From Ligustrum vulgare (Eukaryota > Streptophyta > Magnoliopsida > Lamiales > Oleaceae): DNA of 64,000 bases. Below are positions 1 through 10,718 of the stretch, piece by piece (the first letter of the stretch is position 1; the number at the start of each line of letters is the position of its first letter). The notes beneath the pieces are model-generated. The model had not been told where the DNA came from and did no database searches. It was given only the letters and a program-made list of their open reading frames with translations. The position numbers were made by a program, and so were the translations under genes. The stretch is taken from the NCBI GenBank assembly GCA_963555705.1, contig OY743170.1, forward strand, positions 28,657,362 to 28,721,361. The letters run 5' to 3'.

Positions 1-2
1 TA

Positions 3-1386
3 AGTGAAATATCAGATATTTAAGAATACTATGATCAAGAAGTCTATATAAGTGAAACATATTCAGAAAGTAATGAATCAAAATCAGAATAAAAAATAGA
101 AGAAATAGAAACAAATAAGAACATAGATAAACAAGAATATGAAGGAATAGAAGGTTATGGATTAAAGGTAACTTTTGATAATAATAAGTTCAGGAAAATA
201 CAAAAATTATCTTTAGATTTGAAAATAGGAAAATGGGAAATATTAGATAAAATATGGAAAAGAGAAAAAGTAGCAGTAAATGAATACCATAAAACTGAAA
301 GGGCAATAGATGTTAGAACTACCCAAGGAACACACAAATTAAACCTTTTAACAAAAAATACGATTACAGAATTATTAACAAAGATCAATAGAAAACAAAG
401 TGAAAAGATCCAATATATTTATTTAGCAGATATCCAAATAATGTTTAATTCCTTGTTTAGAGAAGGATTAGATTCACCTTTAACTGTAAGTTTACATGAT
501 GGAAGAATAATAAATTTAAAAGACAATAGTGGAAGGAAATCTAGCATATAAGAAACTAATATTTACATGTTATCCAAAATATTGTATATCGTTAAAAGAT
601 AGAAGCTTTAATGAAGTTTTAGAACTACATTTCAAATTACATAAGGATGACATAATGGAACCAGGAGATAAAATTATGACTATAAAATACAGAGCATTAT
701 ACACATTTACTAATTCTAATTATGAAAATATTTATTCTAAAAAACCATATATTGAAATTCATAAAGAATGCAAAGATTTTGTTAAAGTTATGGAACCAGA
801 TAAAACAATAAGTTTAGTTCCAAGAAATTATGAACTTACTATAACAAAAAATAAACCAGAAATTATAGAGTTAAGAGAAGAAGAATATCCTAATAATAAC
901 ATAACATTTGAAGATGGCAGGTTAATTAAAAGATCAACAACTTTACCCAATAGAAAAAAATTAGGAGAAACTAGTAATACAAGGGAAATAAAACTTAATA
1001 GAAATGCTGGAAATATGAAAATTGAAGGTGAATATTTCAATGGAATAGAACATATAAAAGGATCCAATATATTAATTGACACGTGAGCTAGTGAATGTCA
1101 TATATCTTCAAATATAAATAAAGGACTAATATCTTATAGAACTGATCCATATTGATATATAAATTTTGATGGACAAGTACATATGACTGAATTTGAAGTA
1201 AAAGTACCAATAAAAATAGGAGGAATAAATCTCTTAGTACCATGTCATGTAGATAATAGTATGGTAAATCCTTATGTATTATTAGGAATGAGCTTTCTGG
1301 ATGGACTAGAAGATTATAGTATAAAACGTGAAGGATTATATATAACTCATAATGATCAAACTATACTATGCAGAAAAGCTGAATAA
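3..1386 (+). pseudogene. Pararetroviral movement protein with a C-terminal retropepsin-like domain, broken
   Basis: In the virus this protein would move genomes through plasmodesmata. The 5' end lies outside the window. The first frame is open from 93 to about 535, with stops at 21 and 90. A frameshift near 530-550 moves reading to the frame of 529-1386. The central part, with a conserved-looking LADIQIM then FREGLDSPL near 425-480, resembles the 30K-type movement proteins of caulimovirids. In the tail (1069-1383) a D-T-x-A-S motif at 1078-1092 has a TGA stop as its third codon. A V-L-L-G-M-S-F-L segment follows at 1273-1296, the two hallmarks of a retropepsin fold. A second stop lies at 1153. 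The terminal TAA (1384-1386) directly abuts the ATG of the next ORF, as in compact caulimovirid genomes. Movement-protein assignment is from motif memory; the protease-like tail is inference. Confidence 0.72.
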
Positions 1387-3291
1387 ATGAATAACCAAAT
1401 AAGTTTTCCATTACCTGTTTATATTCAAGTTACTATTGTTGAAACAAATATAACAACATGTGCATTAATAGACACAGGAAGTGATATAATAATATTTAAG
1501 AATTTCTTAATAAAATCATGAAATACTGATGGGAGAATAAAAATAACATGAGTTACAGGAGAAAGTACCCAAATAATTAATAGTGCTGATAAAATCGAAA
1601 TAATACTAGGAAGTAAACAAATAGTTGTAAATAAGATATATAGTTATAACAAATTAGAATGTGATATATTATTAGGAAATTACTTTATACAACAATTTCA
1701 ATATTATAAACAAAATAATTATATGATAATGTTACAAATACCTTGCGGACATTTACTAAAAATACCAAGAGAATTTAGACTTTACAAAGTTCAGCCAACA
1801 CAGCGTGGTGATAAATGGGAGAAAAAACCAATTACACAAAATGAAGTAAAAAATAAAAGAATAATGTATAAAAAAGTCTTAAAAACAAACATATAAACAA
1901 ATATGGAAAAAATCATTGATCAACTAGAAAAAAATTGTGGAGAGAATCCATTATTATTTTGGAAACCACATCATCCAAAAGCTAAAATAGAATTAACAGA
2001 AAATGTTATTATAAGAGTTAGACCAATGATGTATACTATACAAGATATACAAGAATTTAAAACTCAAATAAAAGAATCACTCAACCAAAAATTAATCAGA
2101 CTTAGTAATGGACCTCATAGTAGTCCAACTTTCATGGTCATGAAACATTCTGAACAAAAAAGAGAAAAAACTAGAATGGTAATAAATTATAAAGAATTAA
2201 ACAAATATACTAAATTTGATGGATACTTTTTACCAAATAAAGAGGTACTAATAAATCTTGTAAAAGGAAAACAATATTATTCTAAATTTGATTGGAAGTC
2301 AGGATTTTGGCAAGTAAAAATGGAAGAAGATAGTATTCAACATACAACATTTAGTACACCCCAAGGTAAGTATGAATAGATGATTATGCCATTTGGTTTA
2401 AAAAATGTACCACAAATATATCAAATAAGAATGGATAACATATTTAGAAAATTTAATGAATTTTTAATTGTCTATGTTGATGATATATTAATATGTTCTA
2501 ATAATAGAGAAGAACATAGAAACCATTTAATAAAATTTATAAATGAATGCAAAAAAGAAGGAATTGTTCTTTCAAAAAATAAAGCTATAATAGAAAAACA
2601 AGAAATTGATTTTCTTGGATTATCAATAGATAAAAGAGGAATAAAATTAAAAACTCATATATTTAAGAAGATAGAAATTTTTCCAGACAAATTAGAATCA
2701 AAAGAACAAATAAAATTTTTTTAAGGATGTTTAAATTATGCAGAAAGATTTATTGAAAATCTATCAAAAAAGAGACAAAAAATTCAAATTTTACTCAGAA
2801 AGACAAATAACAAAGGATGGAATGATGAATACATAGAAATTGTCAAATCACTAAAAGAAGAATGTAAAAAATTACCAAAATTAAGATTACCAGATGAAAA
2901 AGATAATCTGATAGTTAATACTGATGCCTCGGATAAGTATTTGGCAGCAATATTAAAAACAGATCTTAATGAAATTTGTAGATACTCAAGTGGAACGTTT
3001 AACCATGCATAAATAAATTATACTACTCATGAGAAAGAATTATTAGCAATCATCAGAGGAATAAAGAAGTTTTCATTGTTTTTATTATCTAAGAAATTCA
3101 TTGTTGAAACTGATAATTCTCAAGTTGCAGGTTTAGTAAAAAATAAGCTACCACCAGAACCTCAATATAGAAGGCTCCATGGATGGCAAGCCTATTTAGC
3201 ATTTTATAATTTTGATATAGTTCATATTAAAGGTGTCAATAATTATCTTGCGGACTTTTTAAGCAGGAATATTGAATTTGCAGATGGATAA
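1387..3291 (+). pseudogene. Pararetroviral protease-reverse transcriptase-RNase H polyprotein, broken by stops
   Basis: This is the replication polyprotein that copies pregenomic RNA into DNA. The start is the ATG at 1387, immediately after the upstream stop. Domains in order: an aspartic protease with DTGS at 1471-1482 and a later I-L-L-G at 1666-1677; RT with the fingers region from about 2160, MPFGL at 2386-2400 and the catalytic YVDD at 2473-2484; RNase H with N-T-D-A-S near 2915-2931 and E-T-D-N-S near 3106-3120. The whole region stays in one frame. It is broken only by in-frame stops at 1519, 1549, 1894, 2377, 2722 and 3010; the one at 2377 sits where these RTs usually have an aromatic residue before MPFG. 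The natural stop at 3289-3291 overlaps the next ORF. There is no integrase. The family call is secure. Confidence 0.9.
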
Positions 3292-4354
3292 TATCAAAAA
3301 ATCCTTGATAGACGCCAAAAAGCGAATGGACTTCCTCACAGAGGAAGCTGAAGATATAAAGCTTGAAATTGAACAACTTGCAAAAAATCTCCAAGGAAGT
3401 TTCAAGCAATTGATGGAAATCTCAACATTTCATCACAATTATACCAAAGAATTGAGCGATAACATAATTGAGATTGAATCTCAGTTTGAATCGTTAATTA
3501 CCAAACAAGCTGATACCAAACAGGTTATGTTAAAAATACAAACAGGTACATCTTCTGGAAGCAGTGGTGGACCAACGATTAAAAGAGATGAACCAGTCCC
3601 GAAAAAGTTGTCATAAATGAAGCCAGTCCTCGAAAAATAACAAATAATGCCAAAGATGAACATACAAAGATAGTCAAAATTCGTGTTGAGGGATGATTCC
3701 CCTTTTTTACCAAAAGAAAACGAATATAGAACTACAGTTGAAGTTATATATGAGCTCCAAGAATGTGATTGTTATTAGATTTCGTCTGGAGATCATGTTT
3801 ACCCACGGTTGATCCTTACTCAGGGAAGAGATCCCATTATCACAAAAATGGCAGCAGATTATGGATTTCTGGATCTTATCTATCCAGGAAAAGATTTGAA
3901 AGAAATTGAAAAATTTGATGATTTACTAAAAGGAGAAATTTCAAAATTTTCCCAAGGAAGACCCATATATTTAAAATTTTATTCGATCAGTCCTAAAATT
4001 GATGGAAGGATATATTATCCTGCTGAGCATATTATCACAATTGGATATGTTGCTCGCATTTTTCAAATTGAAGTTGGAAGAAATACAAGGCCAGTATCAA
4101 ACATTAAAAGATCATGGTTCAGATCCCGAAGGGTGTTGGGAATTAACGTTCTCTACAACATTGCCAAAAACCTGTATGAGAAAAAATTCAAATGCATATG
4201 CCAGTATAATGGATGGACCCTACTCACTAATGGAGGAAAAGAAAAGTCAACAATCCTGCAAGAATACATCAAAAAACTTGACACTCATCAAATTCACGGA
4301 AGTTTTGCCACTTTGCAAGAAGCATGCATAACCAGAAACTGCCCCACATGCTAG
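3284..4354 (+). pseudogene. Pararetroviral transactivator/viroplasmin-like ORF, broken
   Basis: In caulimovirids this position holds the inclusion-body/translational transactivator protein. The ATG at 3284 lies inside the end of the polymerase ORF and overlaps its stop (ATGGATAA). The first 110 residues are charged and heptad-like, ending in a Ser/Gly-rich linker before a stop at 3614. Between about 3617 and 3790 the frame is lost by small indels, with a stop near 3776. From about 3779 a 190-residue frame runs to 4354, with G-R-P-I-Y-L-K-F-Y-S and G-R-I-Y-Y-P-A, which is plausible for the transactivator core. The assignment rests on position after RNase H and before the promoter, overlapping start, coiled-coil N-terminus and weak core similarity. 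It is less certain than the polymerase. Confidence 0.6.
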
Positions 4355-4570
4355 CATAATTGATGGACAGATGGAAGACGATTGATAAATCTGATTTGAT
4401 GGAGCAAGACAGCACAATGTAGAGACCATGTGAAGATTGAAAATAGAGGGACAGGTGTCCCTATAATATAGCCATGTGAGGAAATGAAGGGACAGATGTG
4501 TCCTTGTAGTAAATGATAGATGGACATGTGTGTCCTTGTATATCCTTGTAACATTATTCAAATTATTGTG

Positions 4571-4660
4571 CCTATTACGTAAGCAATGATGTAAGAGGTT
4601 GCATAGTAATACCTCGTGAAGTTCTATAAATGGAGGCCTTCTGGCTAGGAAAAGGAAGAA
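4571..4660 (+). promoter_or_regulatory. Pararetroviral pregenomic-RNA promoter (as-1-like element plus TATA box)
   Basis: TTACGTAAG at 4575-4583 is followed by TGATGTAAG at 4588-4595. These are two TGACG-type half sites spaced like the as-1 element of the cauliflower mosaic virus 35S promoter, which binds TGA-class bZIP factors. A TATA box, TATAAAT, lies at 4625-4631, so transcription should begin near 4655-4660. The position after the transactivator ORF and before the leader matches caulimovirid intergenic promoters. Whether it still works is unknown. Confidence 0.65.
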
Positions 4661-4751
4661 CTAACTTGAGCACTCAGTTTGTGAGAAAGCCAAAAAATCT
4701 TATGTCTTGAAAAAATTCTCATACATATCCTGTTTCAATCTTCATATTATC

Positions 4752-4757
4752 AATAAA
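4752..4757 (+). terminator. Candidate pregenomic polyA signal AATAAA
   Basis: AATAAA lies about 95 nt downstream of the expected start site. In caulimovirids a polyA signal shortly after the transcription start is read only on the second pass around the circular genome and gives a terminally redundant RNA. The spacing here fits that arrangement. Confidence 0.5.
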
Positions 4758-4759
4758 AT

Positions 4760-5051
4760 CCCAATTTACTTATCAAATTATGATGAGTTTCTAAATTCTT
4801 GTCTTCTAAATCCTATTTCCAAAAAAAAAGATATATTATTAAGAAAACTCCCTACACTCTGTCCTAAAACATTTTCCATCTAAAAAGTTATACAGTGAAG
4901 GCATCCAGGTTTAGCTAATAACCCGTGAAGGCAGGAAGCCATTGAAGGGTGTGGAGCAGAAACTTATAAGCCTGAAGGTCACTAATAATAGAAGGAAAAT
5001 ACAAAGGTACTGAGAACAGGAAAAGATGTTAGTATTCTTAATATATCTATC
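4760..5051 (+). other. Probable pararetroviral leader, no ORF
   Basis: An untranslated stretch between the polyA signal and the next A-rich ORFs. It contains short repeats of a 'gtgaaggca' motif near 4894, 4924 and 4970. I could not find a TGGTATCAGAGC-type initiator-tRNA primer site, which in an intact genome would mark the replication origin. Confidence 0.35.
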
Positions 5052-5828
5052 TTTACGGAATTAGGAGGAAGAAGAGTTTTTAACATGACATAATTCAGGA
5101 TTATTAAGTTTAATTATCAAAACAGCCCTTATAATGATAAATACCATAGCATAATTGAACCTTTATTCATGCATAAACAGTTTACTAGACCTAATAATGA
5201 AATAAAAAAGTTATATCATGTGTATATACCATGTTTGTTAGTTATCTTTCCGACATTAAAAAGAATATTAAGATTAGAAGTTACAAAATCAATTATTTAT
5301 TTTTGGCTTGATAGTGATAATATTGAAATAAATAATGAATTATATTTAGGATATGTATTTAGTAGTGACAATGAGTATGACCCTGTAATAGATTATGACA
5401 GTGATGGAAGAGATGAATATTTCTTTACCAGTTTTTGAAAATCTTAATATCATGAATAATAGTAATTATATCATGAAAAAACTCAGAACTAAAAGATGTC
5501 CATATAAAGTTCAAAAGCATATCAAAAGTAAAAAAGGTATTGAAAATGAAAATGAAATTGATAAAATAGGATACCAAGAGCAACTCTACTCACACAAGAG
5601 ATATTAAAAAGTTTTAAAGAAAATTTGATAGAAAACTTTGCTAGATGTACTGTAAGATCTATAATGATACAAGATATTCAAGATATAATTGATAAATTAG
5701 AAAAGAGAAAGAAAAGTATTTCAAAATATAATATACGATTTGAACCAAGCATAGATATTATGGCTGATATAGATATTATCAATTCCCAAACACTGATAGA
5801 GTTTGAAAAATTACTTGAAATTTTATAA
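5052..5828 (+). pseudogene. 5' ORF of a second pararetroviral unit (unknown product), frameshifted
   Basis: One A-rich coding stretch is recoverable in pieces: frame of 5169 (5052-5438, with a stop at 5088), then the frame of 5395 to 5607, then back to the frame of 5625 ending at 5828. The changes imply two compensating indels near 5430 and 5580. The first part is hydrophobic then acidic; the last part has a coiled-coil-like I-Q-D-I-Q-D-I-I-D-K-L stretch near 5669-5700. Codon style matches the polymerase upstream. Its position just after a leader suggests a viral 5' gene. I do not recognise the family. Confidence 0.4.
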
Positions 5829-5850
5829 ATTAGTTATCTTTGTGTTTATA

Positions 5851-6030
5851 ATGCCTGGATATACTATTGAAGGATTAGACAATTTGTTAGATAGGATAAT
5901 GGAAAAAATAGATAACATTATATCTCAATTAATAGATATGGATGAATCATCTGAACAATATTATATACTTTTAAAAAATCATGATCAATACATTATAGAT
6001 TATTCTGATATATTACACAACTTAAAATAG
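5851..6030 (+). CDS. Small coiled-coil ORF, copy 1 of a duplicated pair
   Basis: An ORF of 59 codons starting MPGYTIEGLDNLL at the ATG at 5851 and ending at 6030. It is acidic and Leu/Ile/Lys-rich, with heptad-like spacing suggesting a helix or coiled coil. The following ORF at 6072 starts with the same 13 residues and stays similar along its length, so the two are paralogues by tandem duplication. It is uninterrupted, but its neighbours are broken. The product is unknown; a small virion-associated or regulatory protein of the pararetrovirus is one possibility by position only. Confidence 0.4.
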   Translation: MPGYTIEGLDNLLDRIMEKIDNIISQLIDMDESSEQYYILLKNHDQYIIDYSDILHNLK

Positions 6031-6071
6031 ATTTAGAAAATAAAATAGTAAAAAATACAATCCAAACCTAA

Positions 6072-6705
6072 ATGCCAGGATATACAATAGAAGGACTAGA
6101 TAATCTTTTAGAAAAATTGAAAGATAAAATGGAAGATATTAAACATCAAATGGAAAATGAAAATATATCTTCTGAATAATATAATAAACTTTTAGAAAAA
6201 TACAAACAATATATTACAGATTATTGTATTTTACTAGATCAAAGAATGGACTTATACCAGAAAATTTTGTATAATAATTTACCAACCCAATAATCTATGA
6301 ATACTTCATTAACATCAACATCTAATAACTGTGATCATAAACTATATTTAGAAAATAAAGAAATTTCATTTTTATCAATTATCGTTGAAAAATCTAAAAA
6401 TATACATTCTATTGGACAATCTAAACTAAAAGAGATATACAAAGATATTGACTATGCTATCCTAAATAGAATAGAATTTAATTCTGTTGAAACAGCAAAA
6501 AATATAATACGTTCATAAAATTATAGAAGAATACGAAGATATAGAAGATGAAGTATCAGAAGGAATAACGTTAGGATATATAACTAAAAAAGATCATCCT
6601 AAAACTTTTGAAAAATTACTACAATATAGAACATTTTTAGAAGAACTTAAAAGATTAAAAAATATAAATATAACCAGAAGCACTGAATTCAATCAACCTG
6701 ACTAA
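6072..6705 (+). pseudogene. Second MPGYTIEG-type ORF (copy 2), broken
   Basis: Starts at the ATG at 6072, with the same first 13 residues as the ORF at 5851. Stops at 6177 and 6291 interrupt the same frame, which then runs from 6297 to 6518. After a frameshift, a reading from about 6525 to the stop at 6705 continues the acidic, Lys/Glu-rich style. If it was once one gene it would have encoded about 210 residues, far longer than copy 1, so copy 1 may be a truncated duplicate. Family unknown. Confidence 0.35.
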
Positions 6706-7072
6706 GTTCGGGGATATATCTTGCAAATTAAACAGTCATTTTCATTAAGGATACTTTTGACATTTCAACAGAGGGGTCTATTTTACTAAACTTATTACAT
6801 ACCAAACTCATTTAACTAAAAACCCCATAATAAATCTGTACTATCTCTAGAGGGAACCTACTTGAGTATGAAGCTATGTTTGGCATCAACTTCAACTCAT
6901 TCAGGCTGGTGACAGATGATCTGACAATGCCTTTACTGAAGAAGCAAGAACCTAATTTACTGTGTTTGACAGTGATTTATAAGTTTTCACATGTATGTAT
7001 TTGTTTGAAATACTGCCAATATTAGGGGATAGTATTATGAGAATTTTCAAAGAGACGAAAGAAGTTGATTGA
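6706..7072. other. No recognisable feature
   Basis: AT-rich sequence between the pararetroviral ORFs and an LTR-like repeat. No ORF, RNA gene or clean repeat was seen. Confidence 0.4.
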
Positions 7073-7720
7073 TAAGTGTAATTTATACACTTATATAGAC
7101 CTTTAAATAAGAATCCTCTAGAGTATTTTTGATGAATTATGGTTTAGTTTTTAGCATTTATTGTTTCTTGGGTGAAACTCAATGATTGGAAGAGAAATTG
7201 GAAGGAATAAACAAAAATCGGCGAAAGGAAGATTCCAAATTGCACATATCTAATAGTTGATTCGAACCAAAGAATGATGATTGAAGATTTAGAAGCTGAA
7301 AGATGGAATGAAGAAAGGATTCAATTGAGCAAAGAAGCGTCTTCTCATACTATGTGAGATCGCATGCCTCAAAAGTTGAAAAGCCGCGGCCAAACAAAGA
7401 AGCTTGTGAGATCGTGCACAAGCATAAACTTGGATGATAGGATCAGCTTTCCTTCTACGATGCAAACTATCCCTGAATTCAAATTTGGACACATTTCTTG
7501 ACCTAAATTTGACATCTATAAATACATAATATGGGGAAAATTCAAGGGATCTCTCTCTAACTCTCATATCATATCATATCTGTTCATAAGATCTATTAAG
7601 AATAAGGAGCCAATTTACCATCTTTTCGGAGAACTAGTCGGCATCGTGAGATGCACGACTTTTGGCATTCGAATTAACACCTATTTGATAAAACTGTACA
7701 AGATAATGATAAATATTGAA
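7073..7720 (+). repeat. LTR-like fragment (TGATAAGTG start, TATA box), family also seen near 36330
   Basis: The block begins TGATAAGTGTAATTTATACAC, a start shared with the candidate LTR at 56376. It contains a TATA-like CTATAAATACATAATATGG at about 7515. The segment at about 7510-7625 is a diverged copy of 36350-36465: same TATA context, then GTCTCTCT, ATCATAAGATCT, CAAGAAC and ACCATCTT landmarks in order. The promoter-like core and dispersed distribution suggest an LTR of a Ty3/gypsy element. Ends and TSD are not defined. Confidence 0.4.
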
Positions 7721-7871
7721 AGATTTGCCTCTATAGTGTTTAAGCAAAAGTGTACAGGGAATATAGTCTGTATTTTGGGGCTTCACTGTGCATTAGGTTA
7801 TCATAGAGCAGAAGCTTGAATTAAAAAACTGGCAATCGAAATACAAAATATCGCCCGTAGTGTGCTAGTCA

Positions 7872-8306
7872 TTGAGTGCAAAACAGAAATCTGTCTACAT
7901 TTGTGAGGCTTCATTGTGCATAATGAGCAAGAATTTTTTATATTTGAGCATAGACTATACCCATCAGAGTCAGTCTGTGTTGCTGATTGAACTTGTGTGT
8001 TCAACATCTGGTGGTGGTGTTGGTTTTACCCTTTTCTTTTGGTTGTTGCTGCTTTTGTTGGACTTTTGTGTAGAACCTTCGACTTGCTACTCTGTGTTGT
8101 CAGAATGGTCGGCCTTTTTTCCTTGCTGTCAAAGTATTCATCCATTGGAGTTCCCAGTTATATGGTATTATGCTGATTCTCATTTGAAGACTGTTGTGGA
8201 TGGTATGTTGTCTATGATGTTGAATATGGCGTTCCTTGTTTTGGGATATCTTTTGTTCCAATTTTGCTGCTTTATTTGGAGTAAAAAGGAGCTTCAAGCT
8301 TTATGA
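7872..8306 (+). CDS. Unidentified 144-codon ORF, doubtful
   Basis: An open frame with several hydrophobic stretches (near 8020-8070 and 8210-8270) that would be predicted as membrane segments, and unusually many Cys and Trp. I do not recognise any domain. There is no obvious intron, promoter or homologous copy in the window. T-rich DNA commonly gives such Phe/Leu/Cys-rich frames by chance, so this may not be a gene. It lies between two repeat regions. Confidence 0.15.
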   Translation: MSAKQKSVYICEASLCIMSKNFLYLSIDYTHQSQSVLLIELVCSTSGGGVGFTLFFWLLLLLLDFCVEPSTCYSVLSEWSAFFPCCQSIHPLEFPVIWYYADSHLKTVVDGMLSMMLNMAFLVLGYLLFQFCCFIWSKKELQAL

Positions 8307-8309
8307 TTT

Positions 8310-8829
8310 CCTGCATGTAATTTTCAAGAGTTCAATGAAGTTCATAAATGTACTTAAGCACTAAATTGTAGGGAATGTTATATGTTATGAAAGAGTATTA
8401 TAGTGTAATATATGATTTACCTCTGGCTTTGCTGTCATCAAGTCGATGGTAGGCAATCGTACAGAAAGCACAAAAAACCTTTAGAATGATAATTAGGGGA
8501 AGTAAATGTTTTCAAAAAAGTTAAAAAAAAAAAAAAATTACTCGCTCAATTTAATTTATCATATATAGCATAAAGAACTCATAATATGTAAAGAAAGAAA
8601 TAAATCATTGGAAGTATTCTATTTTGTATATAAAAATGGTTCAATTTTTAAGTCTTTCAGTTATCTATGAATTACTAAATTTCTTCTCTAAAATTTTCCC
8701 TGTACAGAGTTTGTCTTTAAGTACTTTCTTCCACTGACAGCTGCTTAGCAATTAAGTCTGATAGAGGAAAATGAACTAATAGCTAAAAACCAATAGTCAG
8801 CCCCTCCTTAAGAATTATTCAAAAAAAGC
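8310..8829. other. No recognisable feature
   Basis: AT-rich sequence with a short A run at about 8521-8537. No gene or defined repeat was seen. Confidence 0.4.
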
Positions 8830-9564
8830 AGAACATTTTACCAGGAATTTTTTTGTCATTCTCAACAGAGTGATTGACTTTGGAAAGACTACATTTATTA
8901 TTAGCTTCTTTGGTAATGGGAAAAAATGTTTTTGGAGAGTGTGGTTTAAAAATAATGGATCCCATAGAAATGTGTGGTTGAAAATAAGTTTTGAGGAAAA
9001 AAAAAAAGAGAAATTAATCACATTAGCAAACAAGATTTCTGTCTAACCTTTCAATACAAGAGCTAAGCTGTTGACTATCAATAAATTGAAATAATACTTG
9101 GAGTTATTGAACATTGAAAAAATGGTTGAATGATAATCCTCAACTTTCAGAGTTAATATAGTTATGTTTATGGTAGTTAAAGTGATTGACATGAATTACA
9201 ATAAAAATAAATATGGAAATTACCTAAACTTTTATCATTATATAGATACATCCATCAAAAACAATATTGTCAAATAACAAAAATTTACGGACAGATATTA
9301 TTTAATTTACTAAAGATCAGTGAAATAACTTACTAGGAATGCTGTTGATATTTCCAATAGATCTGTTGACTCTTAAAAGTGGTAGATTTATGTCCAACTT
9401 TGCCAACACAGGAGCTAAGCTATTAACTGTCAATAAATTGAATCAAAATTTGATGTTATTGAACATTGAATAAATGGTTGAATACTTTTTATAAAGAATA
9501 ATGATTCAATTTGGAAAATTCCTTTAGTTATCTAAAGACTTCTCAATCTTTTTTTCAATTTTCT

Positions 9565-9600
<36 letters not shown>

Positions 9601-9970
9601 TGTGAGTAGTTTCTCCCGAAGTCTTGTAATTTGTTTATTAGTTTATTTACTTAGTACACTTATATTTAATTTAATTAAGATCATATAAGTCAAGTAAAAC
9701 ATCTTACCATGAATGATGTTGAAATTCTCAACAAAGTTGTTTATTTTCAAGAGTGGCAGATTTATGTTCTACCCTTCCAGCACATAAGTTTTTTTGTGGA
9801 CTATCAATGAACTGAAAAAATGCTTGTAGTCATTGAACCTATGAAAAATAATGTAAGTATAACTGTTACAGCTAATATAGTTATATTCATGGCAGATAAA
9901 GTGGTTGTCATGAACTATAATTAAAGTGGATATGGAAATTACTTAAATTTATATCATTATGCAACCGGAA
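8830..9970. repeat. Degenerate tandem repeat, about three units of 350-380 bp
   Basis: Three diverged units share landmarks in the same order: 'ttaccaggaat...ctcaacagag' (8838, and counterparts near 9331 and 9704), 'gagctaagctgttgactatcaat' (about 9060, 9411 and 9785), 'ttattgaac' followed by a gap and 'aatatagttat', then 'tatggaaattac' and 'tatcattat' (about 9230 and 9950). The first unit carries extra sequence at about 8880-9040. The second is cut short and followed by a T tract. The function is unknown; it may be the core of an old element or a decayed satellite-like array. Confidence 0.6.
9569..9599. repeat. Poly-T tract of 31 T
   Basis: An uninterrupted T run preceded by a T-rich, C-interrupted stretch (9548-9568). 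It could be the inverted polyA tail of a retroposed sequence or a simple repeat expansion. No flanking duplication was identified. Confidence 0.8.
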
Positions 9971-10713
9971 AAACAAAATCTCTTTTTTGGATTAGGCATA
10001 AAATTGCTGGAAAAGAAAAAAAAATGAAAGAAATAGTACCAAAACCCCCTCCAAAACCTAACACCCCGAAACCCCTTTTTCTCACTAACCTTCAATTCAA
10101 CCAATTTCGTATCATAAATGCTTCTGCGGTTACTTCTGGTTTCTGCTAGGCAGCAACACCAATAAATCTCATGAATCCATAAACAAGAGCACCACCTTCA
10201 CTGTAGAACAGTAACTTTGTATTACCCTTTAAAAACCCATAAACACAAGCACCACTTCCATGATTTTGCATTTCACTTCCACTGTTTTTTTTTCATAATT
10301 GATTTTATGTTAAATTATCCTAATTACTTTGTATTACCCTTTAAAAACCCATAGATTCAGCACAATTACTTGATAAAAAGGGAGAATGGTAACAGTAAAG
10401 GCTATCCTTTTCTTACCTTCCAATAAGTACATAATTTCATCCAACTTTTGTGGCATTTTAAACTAATGTACTACTGAAGTTCAAAATATGCCACCATATA
10501 CCAGAAAAGACATACAAGACACTTTTAAAACTATTGTGAACTAAGAATGAGTAAAAAACTAAATAGAAAAACATAGAGTAAATACAATGATGATGTTGCA
10601 ATACCACAACAAGGACAAGCAAGTTTTCCATTCACACCTACTGGGGAAGATAATATAGACCTGCAGTAAATTGACAACAAAAAGTCTGAACTACATAGCA
10701 GAATTTTGTGGGA
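9971..10713. other. No gene; contains a 28-bp direct repeat
   Basis: The sequence beginning ACTTTGTATTACCC occurs at 10214-10241 and again at 10326-10353, 112 bp apart. Otherwise this is ordinary AT-rich sequence that forms the left flank of element A. Confidence 0.5.
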
Positions 10714-10718
10714 AGATA

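Larger units (their letters stand above)
1..6705 (+). mobile_element. Endogenous pararetrovirus (Caulimoviridae) locus, degenerate
   Basis: This is a very A-rich stretch encoding movement protein, protease-RT-RNase H and a transactivator-like protein in that order. An intergenic promoter and polyA signal follow, and then more short ORFs of the same codon style. The gene order and the lack of an integrase fit plant pararetroviruses, not LTR retrotransposons. The first unit enters the window already inside the movement-protein ORF. The ORFs after 5052 sit where the 5' genes of a second, head-to-tail unit would be. No coat-protein zinc knuckle and no clear tRNA-Met primer site was found. Every long ORF contains stops or frameshifts, so this is an old genomic copy. 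The right edge near 6705 is where the A-rich ORF style ends; no exact junction is visible. The genus is not assigned. Confidence 0.85.

Noticed and set aside
1..4354. LTR retrotransposon instead of pararetrovirus
   Set aside because: No LTRs, no integrase, movement-protein and transactivator-like ORFs, overlapping ORF ends and a 35S-like promoter.
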